From positions 10,126 through 74,125 of the forward strand of contig JARGPU010000001.1 in the NCBI GenBank assembly GCA_029210325.1: DNA of 64,000 nucleotides, given 5' to 3'. Position 1 is the stretch's first letter. Each line of letters starts with the position of its first letter. The notes under the pieces were generated by a model that did not search any database, had not been told where the DNA came from, and saw only the letters and a program-made list of their open reading frames with translations. Of this stretch, positions 26,750 through 36,489 are shown in pieces. Made by a program: the position numbers and the translations under genes. This DNA is from Alcanivoracaceae bacterium. GTDB lineage: Bacteria > Pseudomonadota > Gammaproteobacteria > Pseudomonadales > Alcanivoracaceae.

Positions 26750-28621
26750 TCAAAACACGGTCTCCAGCACCGTGCCCAGCTGTTGTTTGCCAAACGGCGC
26801 TTCAAAGTGATCGCTACTCCAGGCCGGATGGCCATTGATCATCACCAGCGGCACGACGCCATCAGTGCGATTTACCAGTTGATCGTGTTGGAACTCGTCG
26901 CGGTAGATGCGCCGCGCACTGTCGTGATGATCAAATTGCTGCAGCGCTTCAGGATCAATGAGAATCACATCCGCCTGATCGCCAACTTCCATGCGCCCGC
27001 CCTTTACCCGAAACACCTCGGCGGCATCACGGGTCAGGCGTTTAACCATATAGGCCACATCCTGCTGGCCACCTTGGGCGGCCAGCTTCAGGGCCCGCAA
27101 ATTGCCATCATAGAACGCCATATTGGTGAGGTGGGCACCACAATCATTGAATCCCGGTAGCAGCAGTGGATCCATGAGTAGTTCGCGCACCATATTTTCG
27201 TCGCGATTGGCGGACACGGTGTACCAGCTCAGCTCCAGATCAAAGGCGCGCAGCATGCCCAGCATAAAATCCGCTTCGTCTTGCACTTGGGAGAAGAACT
27301 CCGCTATGACCTGCTGCTCCTCGCCAGCGAGGGCAGCTCCTGTTTTACTATTAGCATCAAGCACACGATCGAACACCTGCTGGAAATTCATGCCCTGCCA
27401 GACCTTCAGCGGACACAGGTCAATCACCATGTCTTCCAGGGTGCGGTTGAAAGCGTAGTCTTCCAAACGCAGCAGACGTTTTAGTCGTGCTGGGCCGAAG
27501 CCAGTCTTGCCGTGCATCCACATGGATTTGAACTGTTTGATATAGGCCGGATCATCCAACACTCGGCGGCGCGCGGGACGATCTTCCAGATCAATTTCAT
27601 TTAGTGCACGCAGTTCGGGGATTTCTTCGGAAAGTGGCGTTACTGCACCGTCCGACCAAACCTTGAAGGGCGCGGCCAGCGCCTGCAGGTGAAAATCACC
27701 GCCGAGAAAACGGGAGTTCAAGACGCGCGCCAGCAACCGGCCAAGACGCACGATTTTTCTGTTGGCCTGCACATCCAGCGCCGCCACCACGGTAGTCTTT
27801 AGAGGCTTGCCATGAAGCCGGCCGCAGCTGAGCAGAAAGGTGCGAATGGTGCCGATGGTGCTGTCTTTTGGAGGCGTTGCTTGCCACACCGCGCCACGCT
27901 GACGCAACACCTCGGTGAGCCGCTTGATCTCAGGGTATTTAGCGAACTGGGTTGGAATGGTTTTGCCGGTGTTGGGCTGATTGGCCAGATAATGAAACGG
28001 CAACGCATCGGTGGACATACCAACGTAGCCATCATCCAGCGCCTGCTCCAGCAGGGCTTCCATTTTCTGCAACTCTTCTTCCGTGGGGTCACGGGAAATA
28101 CTGTCCTGAAAGCCCATCACTTCAATGCGCAGCATGGAGTGCGGCAGCAGAGTGACCACATTAGGGCCAAGGCTGAGTTTATTCAGGTGCTGCAAATATT
28201 CACGGGGGCTATGCCAGTCAACTTTATCGGCGGTGGCGCGCAATACCGACTTTGGAATATTTTCCACCCGGGCGTAGCAATCAACGATGGGATCGGCGCC
28301 GTTGTTACGCTGCGCCCCAAAGGCCAGACCGAGACTGCAGTTGGCAATCACCACTGTGGTGGTGCCATGACGTACGGATTCTGGCAGGCCCGGTGCCACC
28401 TCCAGCTCCAGATCATAATGGGTGTGAATATCGAACAGGCCAGGCATGGCCCAGCGGCCGGCGGCATGGATGACCTTACGCGCATTGCCCGCATCCAGAT
28501 TGGCGCCACGGGCGGCAATACGGCCACCTGCTACGGCAATATCTTCACGGACAGGAGATGCGCCGCTGCCATCAAATACGGTAGCGCCCTGAATCAGATA
28601 GTCCCACTGCTGCTCACTCAT
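26750..28621 (-). CDS. Amidohydrolase family 3 protein (N-acyl-D-amino-acid deacylase-like)
   Basis: A 623-aa cytoplasmic metal-dependent hydrolase. DYLIQGATVFDGSGASPV at the start and MPGLFDIHTHYDLELE near residue 60 (metal-binding HxH) mark the amidohydrolase fold, and the C-terminus has VKGGRMEVGDQADVILIDPE typical of the composite beta-sandwich. GTTTVVIANCSLGLAFG near residue 85 includes a Cys at the position often seen in D-aminoacylases. The true substrate is uncertain: N-acyl-D-amino acids, dihydropyrimidine-like rings or other amides. It is divergent from the alpha/beta hydrolase at 28733. Confidence 0.85.
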   Translation of the reverse strand: MSEQQWDYLIQGATVFDGSGASPVREDIAVAGGRIAARGANLDAGNARKVIHAAGRWAMPGLFDIHTHYDLELEVAPGLPESVRHGTTTVVIANCSLGLAFGAQRNNGADPIVDCYARVENIPKSVLRATADKVDWHSPREYLQHLNKLSLGPNVVTLLPHSMLRIEVMGFQDSISRDPTEEELQKMEALLEQALDDGYVGMSTDALPFHYLANQPNTGKTIPTQFAKYPEIKRLTEVLRQRGAVWQATPPKDSTIGTIRTFLLSCGRLHGKPLKTTVVAALDVQANRKIVRLGRLLARVLNSRFLGGDFHLQALAAPFKVWSDGAVTPLSEEIPELRALNEIDLEDRPARRRVLDDPAYIKQFKSMWMHGKTGFGPARLKRLLRLEDYAFNRTLEDMVIDLCPLKVWQGMNFQQVFDRVLDANSKTGAALAGEEQQVIAEFFSQVQDEADFMLGMLRAFDLELSWYTVSANRDENMVRELLMDPLLLPGFNDCGAHLTNMAFYDGNLRALKLAAQGGQQDVAYMVKRLTRDAAEVFRVKGGRMEVGDQADVILIDPEALQQFDHHDSARRIYRDEFQHDQLVNRTDGVVPLVMINGHPAWSSDHFEAPFGKQQLGTVLETVF

Positions 28622-28732
28622 GACGGCCTCTTCTGTTATTGTTCGTCAGGCTGCGATTATGTTGATAAACATCGCCACAGCCAGACTATATCAACGACGG
28701 CTCAATAACGCGTCAGTGCTCAGGAGAACAGC

Positions 28733-29611
28733 ATGCGCCCCGACCAATGGCAACTCCGTGGCAGCCTTCACGCTGTGAATGGATTCCAGCTTTTTGCCAT
28801 GGATGAGGGCACCGCTGAGCAGGAAACGATTGTGCTGATTCACGGCTTTCCCACCGCCAGCTGGGACTGGCATAGAATCTGGCCGACACTAGGCCAGAAC
28901 TACCGCCTGGTGGCCGCGGACATGCTTGGTTTCGGCTTCTCCGACAAGCCGGCGCGGCATCACTACTCCATTCACGAGCAGGCTGATCTGCTGGAAGCGC
29001 TGGTGCGCAAGCTTGATCTGAAGCGCTTTCATGTTTTAGCCCACGATTATGGCGATACCGTAGCCCAGGAGCTGCTGGCTCGGCAGAATGCCGGCACGGG
29101 CGCGGGTGAATGGCTGTCAGTATGCTTTCTTAACGGTGGCCTGTTTCCGGAAACCCATCGCGCCCTGCTCACCCAAAAGCTGTTGCTTAGCTCGCTCGGC
29201 CCGCTGGTTAACAAGTTTTCTAACAAGCGTACCTTTGATGGCGCCATGTCGCGGGTATTCGGGCCGAACAGCAAACCGGATGCCGAGGAGCTGGAAGATT
29301 ACTGGTCACTGGTGATGCATAACGACGGCAAGCATATATTCCATAATTTGATCACCTATATGCGTGATCGCCGCCAGCATCGCGAACGCTGGGTGGCGGC
29401 GATTCGCGATGCCAAGGTGCCGGTTGCGCTAATCAATGGTTCGGCCGATCCGGTGTCAGGCGCGCACATGGTGGCGCGCTTCCGGGAGCTGGAACTACCG
29501 CTGGCCTTTCTGGCAGAACTGCCCGAGGTTGGTCACTACCCGCAAATGGAAGCGGCGAACGAGGTGGCGTCCGCCTATCTGAAATTTCTCGATCAGATGC
29601 TAAACACCTGA
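28733..29611 (+). CDS. Alpha/beta hydrolase (haloalkane dehalogenase / epoxide hydrolase-like)
   Basis: A 292-aa enzyme of the alpha/beta hydrolase fold. [12 protein letters not shown] near residue 41 supplies the oxyanion hole, [11 protein letters not shown] near residue 63 follows, and the nucleophile elbow is [10 protein letters not shown] near residue 103, with Asp instead of Ser, as in haloalkane dehalogenases and epoxide hydrolases. The catalytic His is in [10 protein letters not shown] near residue 264. The substrate is not evident. AGGAG lies seven bases before the ATG. Its end overlaps the convergent orn by 19 bases. Confidence 0.85.
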   Translation: MRPDQWQLRGSLHAVNGFQLFAMDEGTAEQETIVLIHGFPTASWDWHRIWPTLGQNYRLVAADMLGFGFSDKPARHHYSIHEQADLLEALVRKLDLKRFHVLAHDYGDTVAQELLARQNAGTGAGEWLSVCFLNGGLFPETHRALLTQKLLLSSLGPLVNKFSNKRTFDGAMSRVFGPNSKPDAEELEDYWSLVMHNDGKHIFHNLITYMRDRRQHRERWVAAIRDAKVPVALINGSADPVSGAHMVARFRELELPLAFLAELPEVGHYPQMEAANEVASAYLKFLDQMLNT

Positions 29612-30138
29612 CCCCGGTAATATTTCATCTCTTCAATCGAGTCACGAATATCATCCAGCGCCAAATGGGCTCCTGACTTTTTCACCCCCTCCAGCACTTC
29701 CGGCTTCCAGCGGCGGGCCAGTTCCTTGATGGTGGATACGTCCAGGTTGCGGTAGTGGAAGTAGGCTTCCAGCTGTGGCATTCCTCGCCACAGAAAACGA
29801 CGGTCCTGACAGATACTGTTGCCGCACATGGGGGACATGCCTCGCTCCACCCACTGTTCGAGAAACTGCAGTGTTTCCTTTTCCGCACGGCGTTCGTCAT
29901 GCTCGCTTTGCCGCACTCGATCCACCAGCCCAGAGCCACCGTGTTGAGTAGTATTCCACTCGTCCATCTGCCTGAGCACTGCATCACTCTGATGCACGGC
30001 GATCACCGGGCCCTCGGCGAGAATATTTAGCTGGCCATCGGTGACAATGGTGGCGATTTCAATAATGCGATCGGTGTCCGGATTCAAGCCGGTCATCTCC
30101 AGATCGATCCAGATCAGGTTGTCACGTTTGTTGTTCAT
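29593..30138 (-). CDS. orn: Oligoribonuclease
   Basis: Degrades di- to pentaribonucleotides, including pGpG left from c-di-GMP turnover. From the ATG at 30138 the product has 181 aa, the exact family size. The DEDDh exonuclease motifs are [13 protein letters not shown] (first Asp and Glu), the central [10 protein letters not shown] with its Asp, and [14 protein letters not shown] near the end with the His and last Asp. It overlaps the SDR stop by four bases (ATGA), so the two are coupled. Confidence 0.97.
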   Translation of the reverse strand: MNNKRDNLIWIDLEMTGLNPDTDRIIEIATIVTDGQLNILAEGPVIAVHQSDAVLRQMDEWNTTQHGGSGLVDRVRQSEHDERRAEKETLQFLEQWVERGMSPMCGNSICQDRRFLWRGMPQLEAYFHYRNLDVSTIKELARRWKPEVLEGVKKSGAHLALDDIRDSIEEMKYYRGQVFSI

Positions 30139-30986
30139 TTCAGTCCCGTCAGGTTTGCAGAGATTTCCCAAAGTTTTTCCGCCGCTTCGCTATCCCGAGC
30201 GGCACGACTCGGGGTTTTCTCCCGGCAGTTTTCAAAATAGCTTCCGCTGGCCTTGCCACCGACATCGCCACTGGCAAGCCAGATAGAGGTGCGCGCACCC
30301 TTTTCCGGGCTAATCAGAAAAAGACGCAGCACGTTGCTGAACGCTTTTTCCAACCAGTTACGCTCTGGCCAGATATTGGTGGATACCGCACCCGGATGCA
30401 GGCAGTTGGCGTGGACGCCGTCCGCTTCAACGCGGGCAGCCAGTGCCTTGGTGAACAGAATGTTGGCCAGCTTCGACTGGGCGTAAGAGCGCAACACAAA
30501 ATAGCCGCGGCTAAGCTGCAAGTCTTTCCAGTGCATGCGCCCGGCCTTGTGCGCCCCGGAGGCCACAGTGACCACCCGACCCTTGCCGGCACGCAGCGCC
30601 GGCAACAATAGGTTAGTGAATAGAAACGGACCAAGGTGATTCACCGCAAAGGTCATTTCAAAGCCATCTTCACTGGTCTGTCGCTGTATGTTGGCGAGGC
30701 CGGCGTTATTGATCAGCACATCGACAACCGGATACTTGGCCATTACCTCCGCGGCAGCGCGGCGCACGGACGCCAGCGATGCCAGATCGATAGCAACGAA
30801 ATCGAGCTGCGCCTGCGGATGCTCCCGGCGTATATCTGCCATGGCTTGCTGGGCCGCATCTGGGCGCCGGCAGGCAAGCACCACGGTGGCCCCCATACCC
30901 GCCAGGGCGCTGGCCGCCACCTTGCCGATACCACTGTTGGCCCCGGTAATCAGTACGATTTTCCCTTGCATGGCCATGGCTCCCAC
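30135..30986 (-). CDS. Short-chain dehydrogenase/reductase (retinol dehydrogenase-like)
   Basis: A 283-aa NAD(P)-dependent SDR. The GTG at 30986 has AGGAG six bases upstream; two in-frame ATGs at 30977 and 30971 are alternatives. Cofactor motif [12 protein letters not shown] near residue 14, NNAGLANIQ near residue 92 and the catalytic [11 protein letters not shown] (Tyr-x3-Lys) near residue 167 are present. LACRRPDA suggests NADPH preference through Arg residues. The family of WW-type and retinol-like SDRs acts on lipophilic alcohols, but the substrate here is unknown. Confidence 0.9.
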   Translation of the reverse strand: MGAMAMQGKIVLITGANSGIGKVAASALAGMGATVVLACRRPDAAQQAMADIRREHPQAQLDFVAIDLASLASVRRAAAEVMAKYPVVDVLINNAGLANIQRQTSEDGFEMTFAVNHLGPFLFTNLLLPALRAGKGRVVTVASGAHKAGRMHWKDLQLSRGYFVLRSYAQSKLANILFTKALAARVEADGVHANCLHPGAVSTNIWPERNWLEKAFSNVLRLFLISPEKGARTSIWLASGDVGGKASGSYFENCREKTPSRAARDSEAAEKLWEISANLTGLK

Positions 30987-31110
30987 AGTCTTCTCCTGAT
31001 TAGTCAGCCTTGTCGCACTCTAGCGCGAACCGGCACGACACCCAATAGCACACAGTATCAGCAGCACATGAACATTGTGTCGACGCCGCACTGCGGCTAT
31101 GTTGCCGGCC

Positions 31111-32151
31111 ATGAGCAAACGTAATCTCAGCCGCCGGCAGCAATGGCGCATCGACAAGATTCAGGAAGAGCGCCTGGCCCGAGCGGCGAAACGCTCTGCC
31201 CGCGACGGCGAGCCGGCAGCTGAGACATTCGGCGAGGAGCAGCACGGCCTGGTGGTGACACACTACGGCCAGCAGGTCATCGTCAACAGTGATCGCGGCG
31301 AGGCCTTCCGCTGCCATTTTCGCGCCACCCTGGAACAGCTGGTGGTGGGCGATCAGGTTCTGTTCCAGCCCCCCAAGGATGAGGGCGCCGGCGTTGCTAC
31401 CGGGGTGGTCACGGCTATCGTGCCCCGGCAAACGGTGCTGCGGCGTCCAGACCAGTACGGCAATCTGAAGCCTGTGGCTGCCAATGTTGATCTGATGCTG
31501 GTGGTATTTGCGCCGCAGCCGACGCCGTCATCCGGATTGCTGGACCGCTACCTTGTTGCAGCAGAGCTCAGTGGCATCACCCCGCTGTTGATCCTCAACA
31601 AGGCCGACCTGATCAGCGCCGATGATCGCGCCCCTATTGATGCCCTGTGCCAGCTGTACCGCGGCATCGGCTACCGGGTACTGGAGGTATCCGCCACTGC
31701 CGGCGAGGGGCTGCAGCCGCTGTATCAGGCGCTAGCCGGGCACATTTCGGTGTTTGTCGGCCAGTCCGGAGTGGGCAAGTCCTCATTGGTGAATGCCATG
31801 TTGCCGGATGCCGGACTGGAGGTCAGTAAGCTGTCCACTCGCTCCGGGCTGGGCCAGCACACCACCGTGACCGCAAAACTGTTTGATCTACCCGGCGGCG
31901 GCAAGCTGATCGACTCGCCCGGCGTGCGCGAGTTCGGCCTTTGGCATATCAGTGAAGAGGAGCTGCTAAGCGGCTACTGCGATCTGGCACCGCTGGCCGG
32001 GCACTGCAAGTTCCGCAATTGCTCCCATCGCCACGAGCCCGGCTGCGCCCTGCGACTGGCGGCGGAAGATGGCAGTATCAGCGCCGAGCGACTGGATAAC
32101 TTTTACCGTATCGCCGACACCCTCGACGAGGAAGGTCGAGAAAGGTACTAG
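31111..32151 (+). CDS. rsgA: Ribosome small-subunit maturation GTPase RsgA
   Basis: Circularly permuted GTPase assisting late 30S assembly. The product is 346 aa from the ATG at 31111 (MSKRNLSRRQQWRI), the usual RsgA N-terminus. The OB-fold region is followed by permuted G motifs: G4 LILNKADLIS near residue 155, G1 GQSGVGKSSLVN near residue 213, G3 DSPGVREFGLW near residue 267. A C-terminal zinc site CKFRNCSHRHEPGC (residues 299-312) is complete. Confidence 0.97.
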   Translation: MSKRNLSRRQQWRIDKIQEERLARAAKRSARDGEPAAETFGEEQHGLVVTHYGQQVIVNSDRGEAFRCHFRATLEQLVVGDQVLFQPPKDEGAGVATGVVTAIVPRQTVLRRPDQYGNLKPVAANVDLMLVVFAPQPTPSSGLLDRYLVAAELSGITPLLILNKADLISADDRAPIDALCQLYRGIGYRVLEVSATAGEGLQPLYQALAGHISVFVGQSGVGKSSLVNAMLPDAGLEVSKLSTRSGLGQHTTVTAKLFDLPGGGKLIDSPGVREFGLWHISEEELLSGYCDLAPLAGHCKFRNCSHRHEPGCALRLAAEDGSISAERLDNFYRIADTLDEEGRERY

Positions 32152-32246
32152 TTGCCGTTACGGATAGCCGTGCCTTTCTGACACAGGCCACCGGCGGATG
32201 ACGTTTCAGGTAGAATGACGCCCTGACGTCGCCAAAGGACACCTCC

Positions 32247-33065
32247 ATGAGCAGCACCCTGCCCCTACTTCTGGAACCTCAGACGCTGGCCCAACGGCTG
32301 GGCGAGCCACAGCTGCTTGTTATTGACCTCGGCAAGGCACAGGTTTTCCAGCAGGCACACATCCCGGGCGCCGTACATCTGGACAACCGGGCGCTGCAAA
32401 AAGGCAGCCAGCCAGCACCCGGGCTGTTGCCGGACAAGGAGTCCCTTGAGGCGGTTTTTAGTGACCTTGGTCTGACCCCGGAAACCCATGTGGTGGCCTG
32501 CGATGACGAGGGCGGCGGCTGGGCCGGCCGCCTGTTGTGGGTACTGGAAAGCATCGGCCACACCCGTTACTCCTGGCTTAACGGTGGCATTCATGCGTGG
32601 CTGGCCGAGGGCCTGCCCACCGACATGCATAGCGAGCAGCGCGTCGCCAGCGAGTACCGCATCGAACGTATTCTTGAGCACACCGATATCACCCTTGAGG
32701 AACTGTTAGGCCGTATTGGTGATCCGACAGTGGCGATCTGGGACGCTCGCTCGGAAGAGGAATTTTCCGGACTGCGCGCCTATGCACAAAAGGCCGGCCA
32801 TATTCCTGGCGCCATCCATTATGAATGGACCGAGCCGATGGATCGCGGCCGTCATCTGCGCATTCGCGATCTGGATGCAGTGCGGGCTGAAATGGCTCAG
32901 CTTGGCCTGACCGAAGACAAAGAAATTATTGTCCACTGCCAAACCCATCACCGCTCCAGTTATAGCTGGTTGGTGGGGCGCTTGTTGGGACTGAACATCC
33001 GCGGCTATGCCGGCTCCTGGTCCGAGTGGGGCAACCACCCCGACACTCCAGTAGAGAAATACTGA
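32247..33065 (+). CDS. rhdA: Rhodanese-type sulfurtransferase
   Basis: Transfers sulfane sulfur from thiosulfate to cyanide or thiols. The 272-aa protein has two rhodanese modules: the inactive N-terminal one starts after QTLAQRLGEPQLLVIDLG, and the C-terminal one carries the active-site loop CQTHHRSSYSW near residue 231. This CQTHHRS loop is the one I recall from Azotobacter/Pseudomonas RhdA. RBS GGACACC precedes the ATG at short distance. It is followed by psd 53 bp later. Confidence 0.92.
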   Translation: MSSTLPLLLEPQTLAQRLGEPQLLVIDLGKAQVFQQAHIPGAVHLDNRALQKGSQPAPGLLPDKESLEAVFSDLGLTPETHVVACDDEGGGWAGRLLWVLESIGHTRYSWLNGGIHAWLAEGLPTDMHSEQRVASEYRIERILEHTDITLEELLGRIGDPTVAIWDARSEEEFSGLRAYAQKAGHIPGAIHYEWTEPMDRGRHLRIRDLDAVRAEMAQLGLTEDKEIIVHCQTHHRSSYSWLVGRLLGLNIRGYAGSWSEWGNHPDTPVEKY

Positions 33066-33118
33066 TTAATTTTTTTAACTGAATCTGCGACTGAATTTCT
33101 GACGAAAAGAGGCTTACT

Positions 33119-33979
33119 GTGAATCCGTTTCTTGAAAAGCTGTTCGGCCTGTTGCAACTGATTTTGCCGCACCACCTGCTATCACGCCTGGTGGGCACGC
33201 TGGCGCGTAGTGAGATCCCATGGATCAAGACCACTTTTATCAACCTGTTTCGCAAGCAATTCAAAATCGATCTGGGTGAAGCGCAGATTGAGGACCCGGA
33301 TCAATTCGCCAGTTTCAATGCGTTTTTTACCCGCGCCCTTAAAGAAGGCGCCCGGCCTATCTGCGAAGAATCGTCAGCGATTGTTTGTCCCGCTGATGGC
33401 GCCATTAGCCAACTCGGCCGCATCCGTGGCTCTGATGTTATGCAGGCAAAAGGGCAATACTTTTCCCTATATGAACTGGTCGGCGGCGATAGTGACCTGG
33501 CCAGCGAGTTTATTAACGGCAGCTTTGCCACGGTGTATCTGTCACCGAAGGATTACCATCGCGTACATATGCCGCTGTCCGGCACCCTGCGGGAAATGAT
33601 CTATGTTCCCGGCCGGCTGTTTTCAGTGAATCAGGTAACCACCCGACAGATCCCGGATCTGTTCGCCCGCAATGAACGGGCCGTGTGTGTGTTTGATTCG
33701 GAGAATGGTCCGTTTGCCGTCATCCTGGTGGGCGCCATGATTGTCGCCGGCATTGAAACCGTATTTGCCGGTCAGGTAGCGCCGCAGCCACGCAGCATCG
33801 TGCGCACACAGTATCCGTCACGGGGCGCGATTGGCTTGGAAAAAGGCGATGAGCTGGGCCGCTTTCTGCTCGGATCCACCGCTATTCTGCTATTCCCTGA
33901 GGGCAAGGCTAACTTCCTGAAAGGGCTTGGCGAAGGCAGCCCGGTACAGATGGGACAGAAGCTCGGCGAGCTGAAGTAA
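33119..33979 (+). CDS. psd: Phosphatidylserine decarboxylase proenzyme
   Basis: Makes phosphatidylethanolamine at the inner membrane. The 286-aa proenzyme starts at a GTG (33119) with AGAGG upstream. The pyruvoyl cleavage motif LGST lies near residue 252 in FLLGSTAILLFPEG. Other conserved blocks are ADGAISQLGRI near residue 91 and the His motif SPKDYHRVHMPLSG near residue 141. The N-terminal helix is hydrophobic and membrane-associated. It ends 19 bp from the convergent gene at 33999. Confidence 0.97.
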   Translation: MNPFLEKLFGLLQLILPHHLLSRLVGTLARSEIPWIKTTFINLFRKQFKIDLGEAQIEDPDQFASFNAFFTRALKEGARPICEESSAIVCPADGAISQLGRIRGSDVMQAKGQYFSLYELVGGDSDLASEFINGSFATVYLSPKDYHRVHMPLSGTLREMIYVPGRLFSVNQVTTRQIPDLFARNERAVCVFDSENGPFAVILVGAMIVAGIETVFAGQVAPQPRSIVRTQYPSRGAIGLEKGDELGRFLLGSTAILLFPEGKANFLKGLGEGSPVQMGQKLGELK

Positions 33980-33998
33980 TAGATTAGAGCGTTACTAA

Positions 33999-35147
33999 CT
34001 AGACACTTTCCTGCAGCAATCTGGCAGCCTGGTCGGCAATCAACTTTTGATAACGCTGGGCCAGCTGCTCGATGGGCTGCACCCGAATGGTCTCGCCATC
34101 GGACAACACGTGCAGGCAGCGCTCGCCCTGAAATAACAAACGGGTATCCAATTCGTAGCGCGCCATTTCCGATTCCGGCACATGGACTCGCCCTGGCAAG
34201 CCAGCCAGCGTCAACGCCCAGCTATGCGCCATATCGCTATTGGTAGTGGCAAGCAGCTTGAACTCCAGTGGAGTCCGCCCCTGCTCTTTACGCTGCTCAC
34301 TTAGCTCACGGGCCAAACGACGGAACAGGGTTCCCGCACAAAGCGTTTGAAAGCAGGCTTCAGCACGGGTCTCACCGCCAATCACCATGGCAGCTTCGGC
34401 ACCAATATTCTGCAACACGCGACCACCATAAACCTCAGCAACCTGCTGCAACAAAGCGCCATAACCTTTGAGCATTTCGCTGACCATATCGGCCGCATAG
34501 CGATCCCTGATCCTGTCAAAGTTGACGATACCAATACGTAGCCAGGCCCGCGGTGCTTCGCTGGTCTGGTTCATGGTGAGCACCGGCACCAGATCCGCTT
34601 CCAGTGTTTCCTCCTCCGGCAATGCTTCCGGCTCGGCTTGCAGCCGGCGCCAGGCCAGCTCAACTAGAAGACGAAAGCCGAGCAAACTCAGCACCACCAG
34701 AACAAAGCGGGTTTCCAGCTGACGAGACTGCCCCGCATCAATTCGTCGAGGCCACACCACTGCGGTGCCAACCAGTGCCTGATCATCAATCCGGACCGGA
34801 CGACTGACAGAAATATTGCCAACAGATTCATCACCAGCACTGGCCAGCACCCTGTCCGCAGGGTTACGGATCTCGACTCTGGACACCATGCCCAGTGCAG
34901 CCGTCTGCTGCGCCATCACATTCAGACTGACCAGATTGTCCGAGGCAAGATATTCGGAAGCGCTGGTGGCCAGCTGCTGCGCCAGCGCCTCGGCGGAACG
35001 GCGCTGGCCCTGCTCCACTGCGACTCTGGCATTTTCAAGAAAGTACACCCCGACCACCACAGCCATGAGCAGCATCAGCGCCAGCTCACGAATCAGCTGC
35101 TGCTCTTTCTGCCACCAGTTGCGCCAGTCGACTTTATCTGCGGGCAT
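33999..35147 (-). CDS. AhpA/YtjB (Smp)-family membrane protein
   Basis: A 382-aa inner-membrane protein next to and divergent from serB, where smp/ytjB sits in enterics and where Pseudomonas keeps a homologue. The start at 35147 has GGAGGG eleven bases upstream; the frame extends another 16 codons without support. A transmembrane helix lies at residues 22-40 (LMLLMAVVVGVYFLENA) and another at about 130-150 (FVLVVLSLLGFRLLVELAW), with a periplasmic sensor-like domain between. The C-terminal cytoplasmic part (from residue 190) begins LRIGIVNFDRIRDRY and has a degenerate adenylyl-cyclase/GGDEF-like look, but no catalytic motif. Function unknown. Confidence 0.75.
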   Translation of the reverse strand: MPADKVDWRNWWQKEQQLIRELALMLLMAVVVGVYFLENARVAVEQGQRRSAEALAQQLATSASEYLASDNLVSLNVMAQQTAALGMVSRVEIRNPADRVLASAGDESVGNISVSRPVRIDDQALVGTAVVWPRRIDAGQSRQLETRFVLVVLSLLGFRLLVELAWRRLQAEPEALPEEETLEADLVPVLTMNQTSEAPRAWLRIGIVNFDRIRDRYAADMVSEMLKGYGALLQQVAEVYGGRVLQNIGAEAAMVIGGETRAEACFQTLCAGTLFRRLARELSEQRKEQGRTPLEFKLLATTNSDMAHSWALTLAGLPGRVHVPESEMARYELDTRLLFQGERCLHVLSDGETIRVQPIEQLAQRYQKLIADQAARLLQESV

Positions 35148-35234
35148 GCCCGACCCTCCGTTTCTGGCGCGCAGTATAGCAGCAGCCAACCGCACAGCAC
35201 GTTATACTGTGCGCCACCTCACGAGGAGACCGCT

Positions 35235-36479
35235 GTGCGCGAGATTATTTTGATTCAGGTATCCGGTGGCGACCGGCCCGGCCTGACAGCCGCCTTTACC
35301 AGCATACTCGCCCAGTATCAGCTGAATATCCTTGATATCGGTCAGGCCGTGATCCATGACTCGCTATCACTCGGCATCCTTATCGAAGTGCCGCCGGGCC
35401 GGGAAACCTCGCCAGTACTCAAGGATCTTCTGTTCGAAGCACATAAGCTCAATATTTCGGTACGCTTTCGCCCCATTGATTACGAGCGCTACGAAGACTG
35501 GGTTGCCGGTCAGGGCAAGGACCGCTACATCATCACCCTGCTGGCCCGTAAAATTACCGCTGAGCAGCTCAGTGACGTTACCGCCGTGGTGGCCAGCAAC
35601 GAGCTAAACATCGAAAGCATTACTCGCCTTTCCGGCCGAGTGCATCTGGAAGGCGAAGGCATGGATGAAGACGCCCGCGCATGCATCGAAATTTCCGTGC
35701 GTGGTGAGCCGGCCAATAGCGAGGCAATGCGCGCCGACTTTCTACGCATTGCCAACGAGCGTAATCTGGATATCGCCTTCCAAAAGGACACAGCCTTCCG
35801 CCGCAACCGGCGGCTGGTGGCCTTCGATATGGACTCCACTCTGATCGAATCGGAAGTCATTGATGAACTGGCCCGCGAAGCCGGCGTAGGCGAACAGGTT
35901 TCCGAGATCACCGAAAAAGCCATGCGTGGCGAGCTGGACTTCGATGAGAGTTTCCGCCGCCGCGTCGCCCTGCTAGAGGGATTGGATGAGGCAGCGCTTG
36001 AGCGGGTACGCTCGCGCCTGAAGTTAACCGAAGGTGCAGAGAGGCTGGTTGCCACTTTGAAAGCGCTGGGTTATCGCACTGCCATTCTTTCCGGTGGCTT
36101 TACCTGGTTTGGGCGCCATCTGCAGGAGCGACTGGGCATTGACCACGTACATGCCAATGAGCTGGAAATCGAAAACGGTAAAGTTACTGGCCGAGTGGCT
36201 GGGCAGATCGTAAACGGGCAGCGCAAGGCGGAGCTTCTGCGCGACATCGCCAACAAAGAAGGCATCAGCCTTGAGCAGGTAATCGCTGTAGGAGATGGTG
36301 CCAACGACTTGCCGATGCTGGGCATTGCCGGGCTGGGAATTGCCTTCCGCGCCAAACCGATGGTCAAGGAAACCGCCAAACAGGCAATTTCCACCCTGGG
36401 GCTGGACGGCATTCTGTATCTAATCGGAGTACGTGACAGAGATCAGGCGGAGCTACTGGCATCCGGCAGCACCAGGTGA
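35235..36479 (+). CDS. serB: Phosphoserine phosphatase SerB with ACT domains
   Basis: Last step of L-serine synthesis. The 414-aa product begins at a GTG at 35235 with GAGGAG upstream. It is longer than the enteric enzyme (322 aa) because the N-terminus has two ACT-like regulatory domains (residues 1-80 and 95-175, DRPGLTAAFTSILAQ and RYIITLLARKITAEQ). The HAD phosphatase domain has DMDSTLIESEVIDELA near residue 199 (nucleophile and acid Asp), SGGFTWF near residue 286, and GDGANDLPML near residue 354. Confidence 0.97.
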   Translation: MREIILIQVSGGDRPGLTAAFTSILAQYQLNILDIGQAVIHDSLSLGILIEVPPGRETSPVLKDLLFEAHKLNISVRFRPIDYERYEDWVAGQGKDRYIITLLARKITAEQLSDVTAVVASNELNIESITRLSGRVHLEGEGMDEDARACIEISVRGEPANSEAMRADFLRIANERNLDIAFQKDTAFRRNRRLVAFDMDSTLIESEVIDELAREAGVGEQVSEITEKAMRGELDFDESFRRRVALLEGLDEAALERVRSRLKLTEGAERLVATLKALGYRTAILSGGFTWFGRHLQERLGIDHVHANELEIENGKVTGRVAGQIVNGQRKAELLRDIANKEGISLEQVIAVGDGANDLPMLGIAGLGIAFRAKPMVKETAKQAISTLGLDGILYLIGVRDRDQAELLASGSTR

Positions 36480-36489
36480 TGGAGGCGAG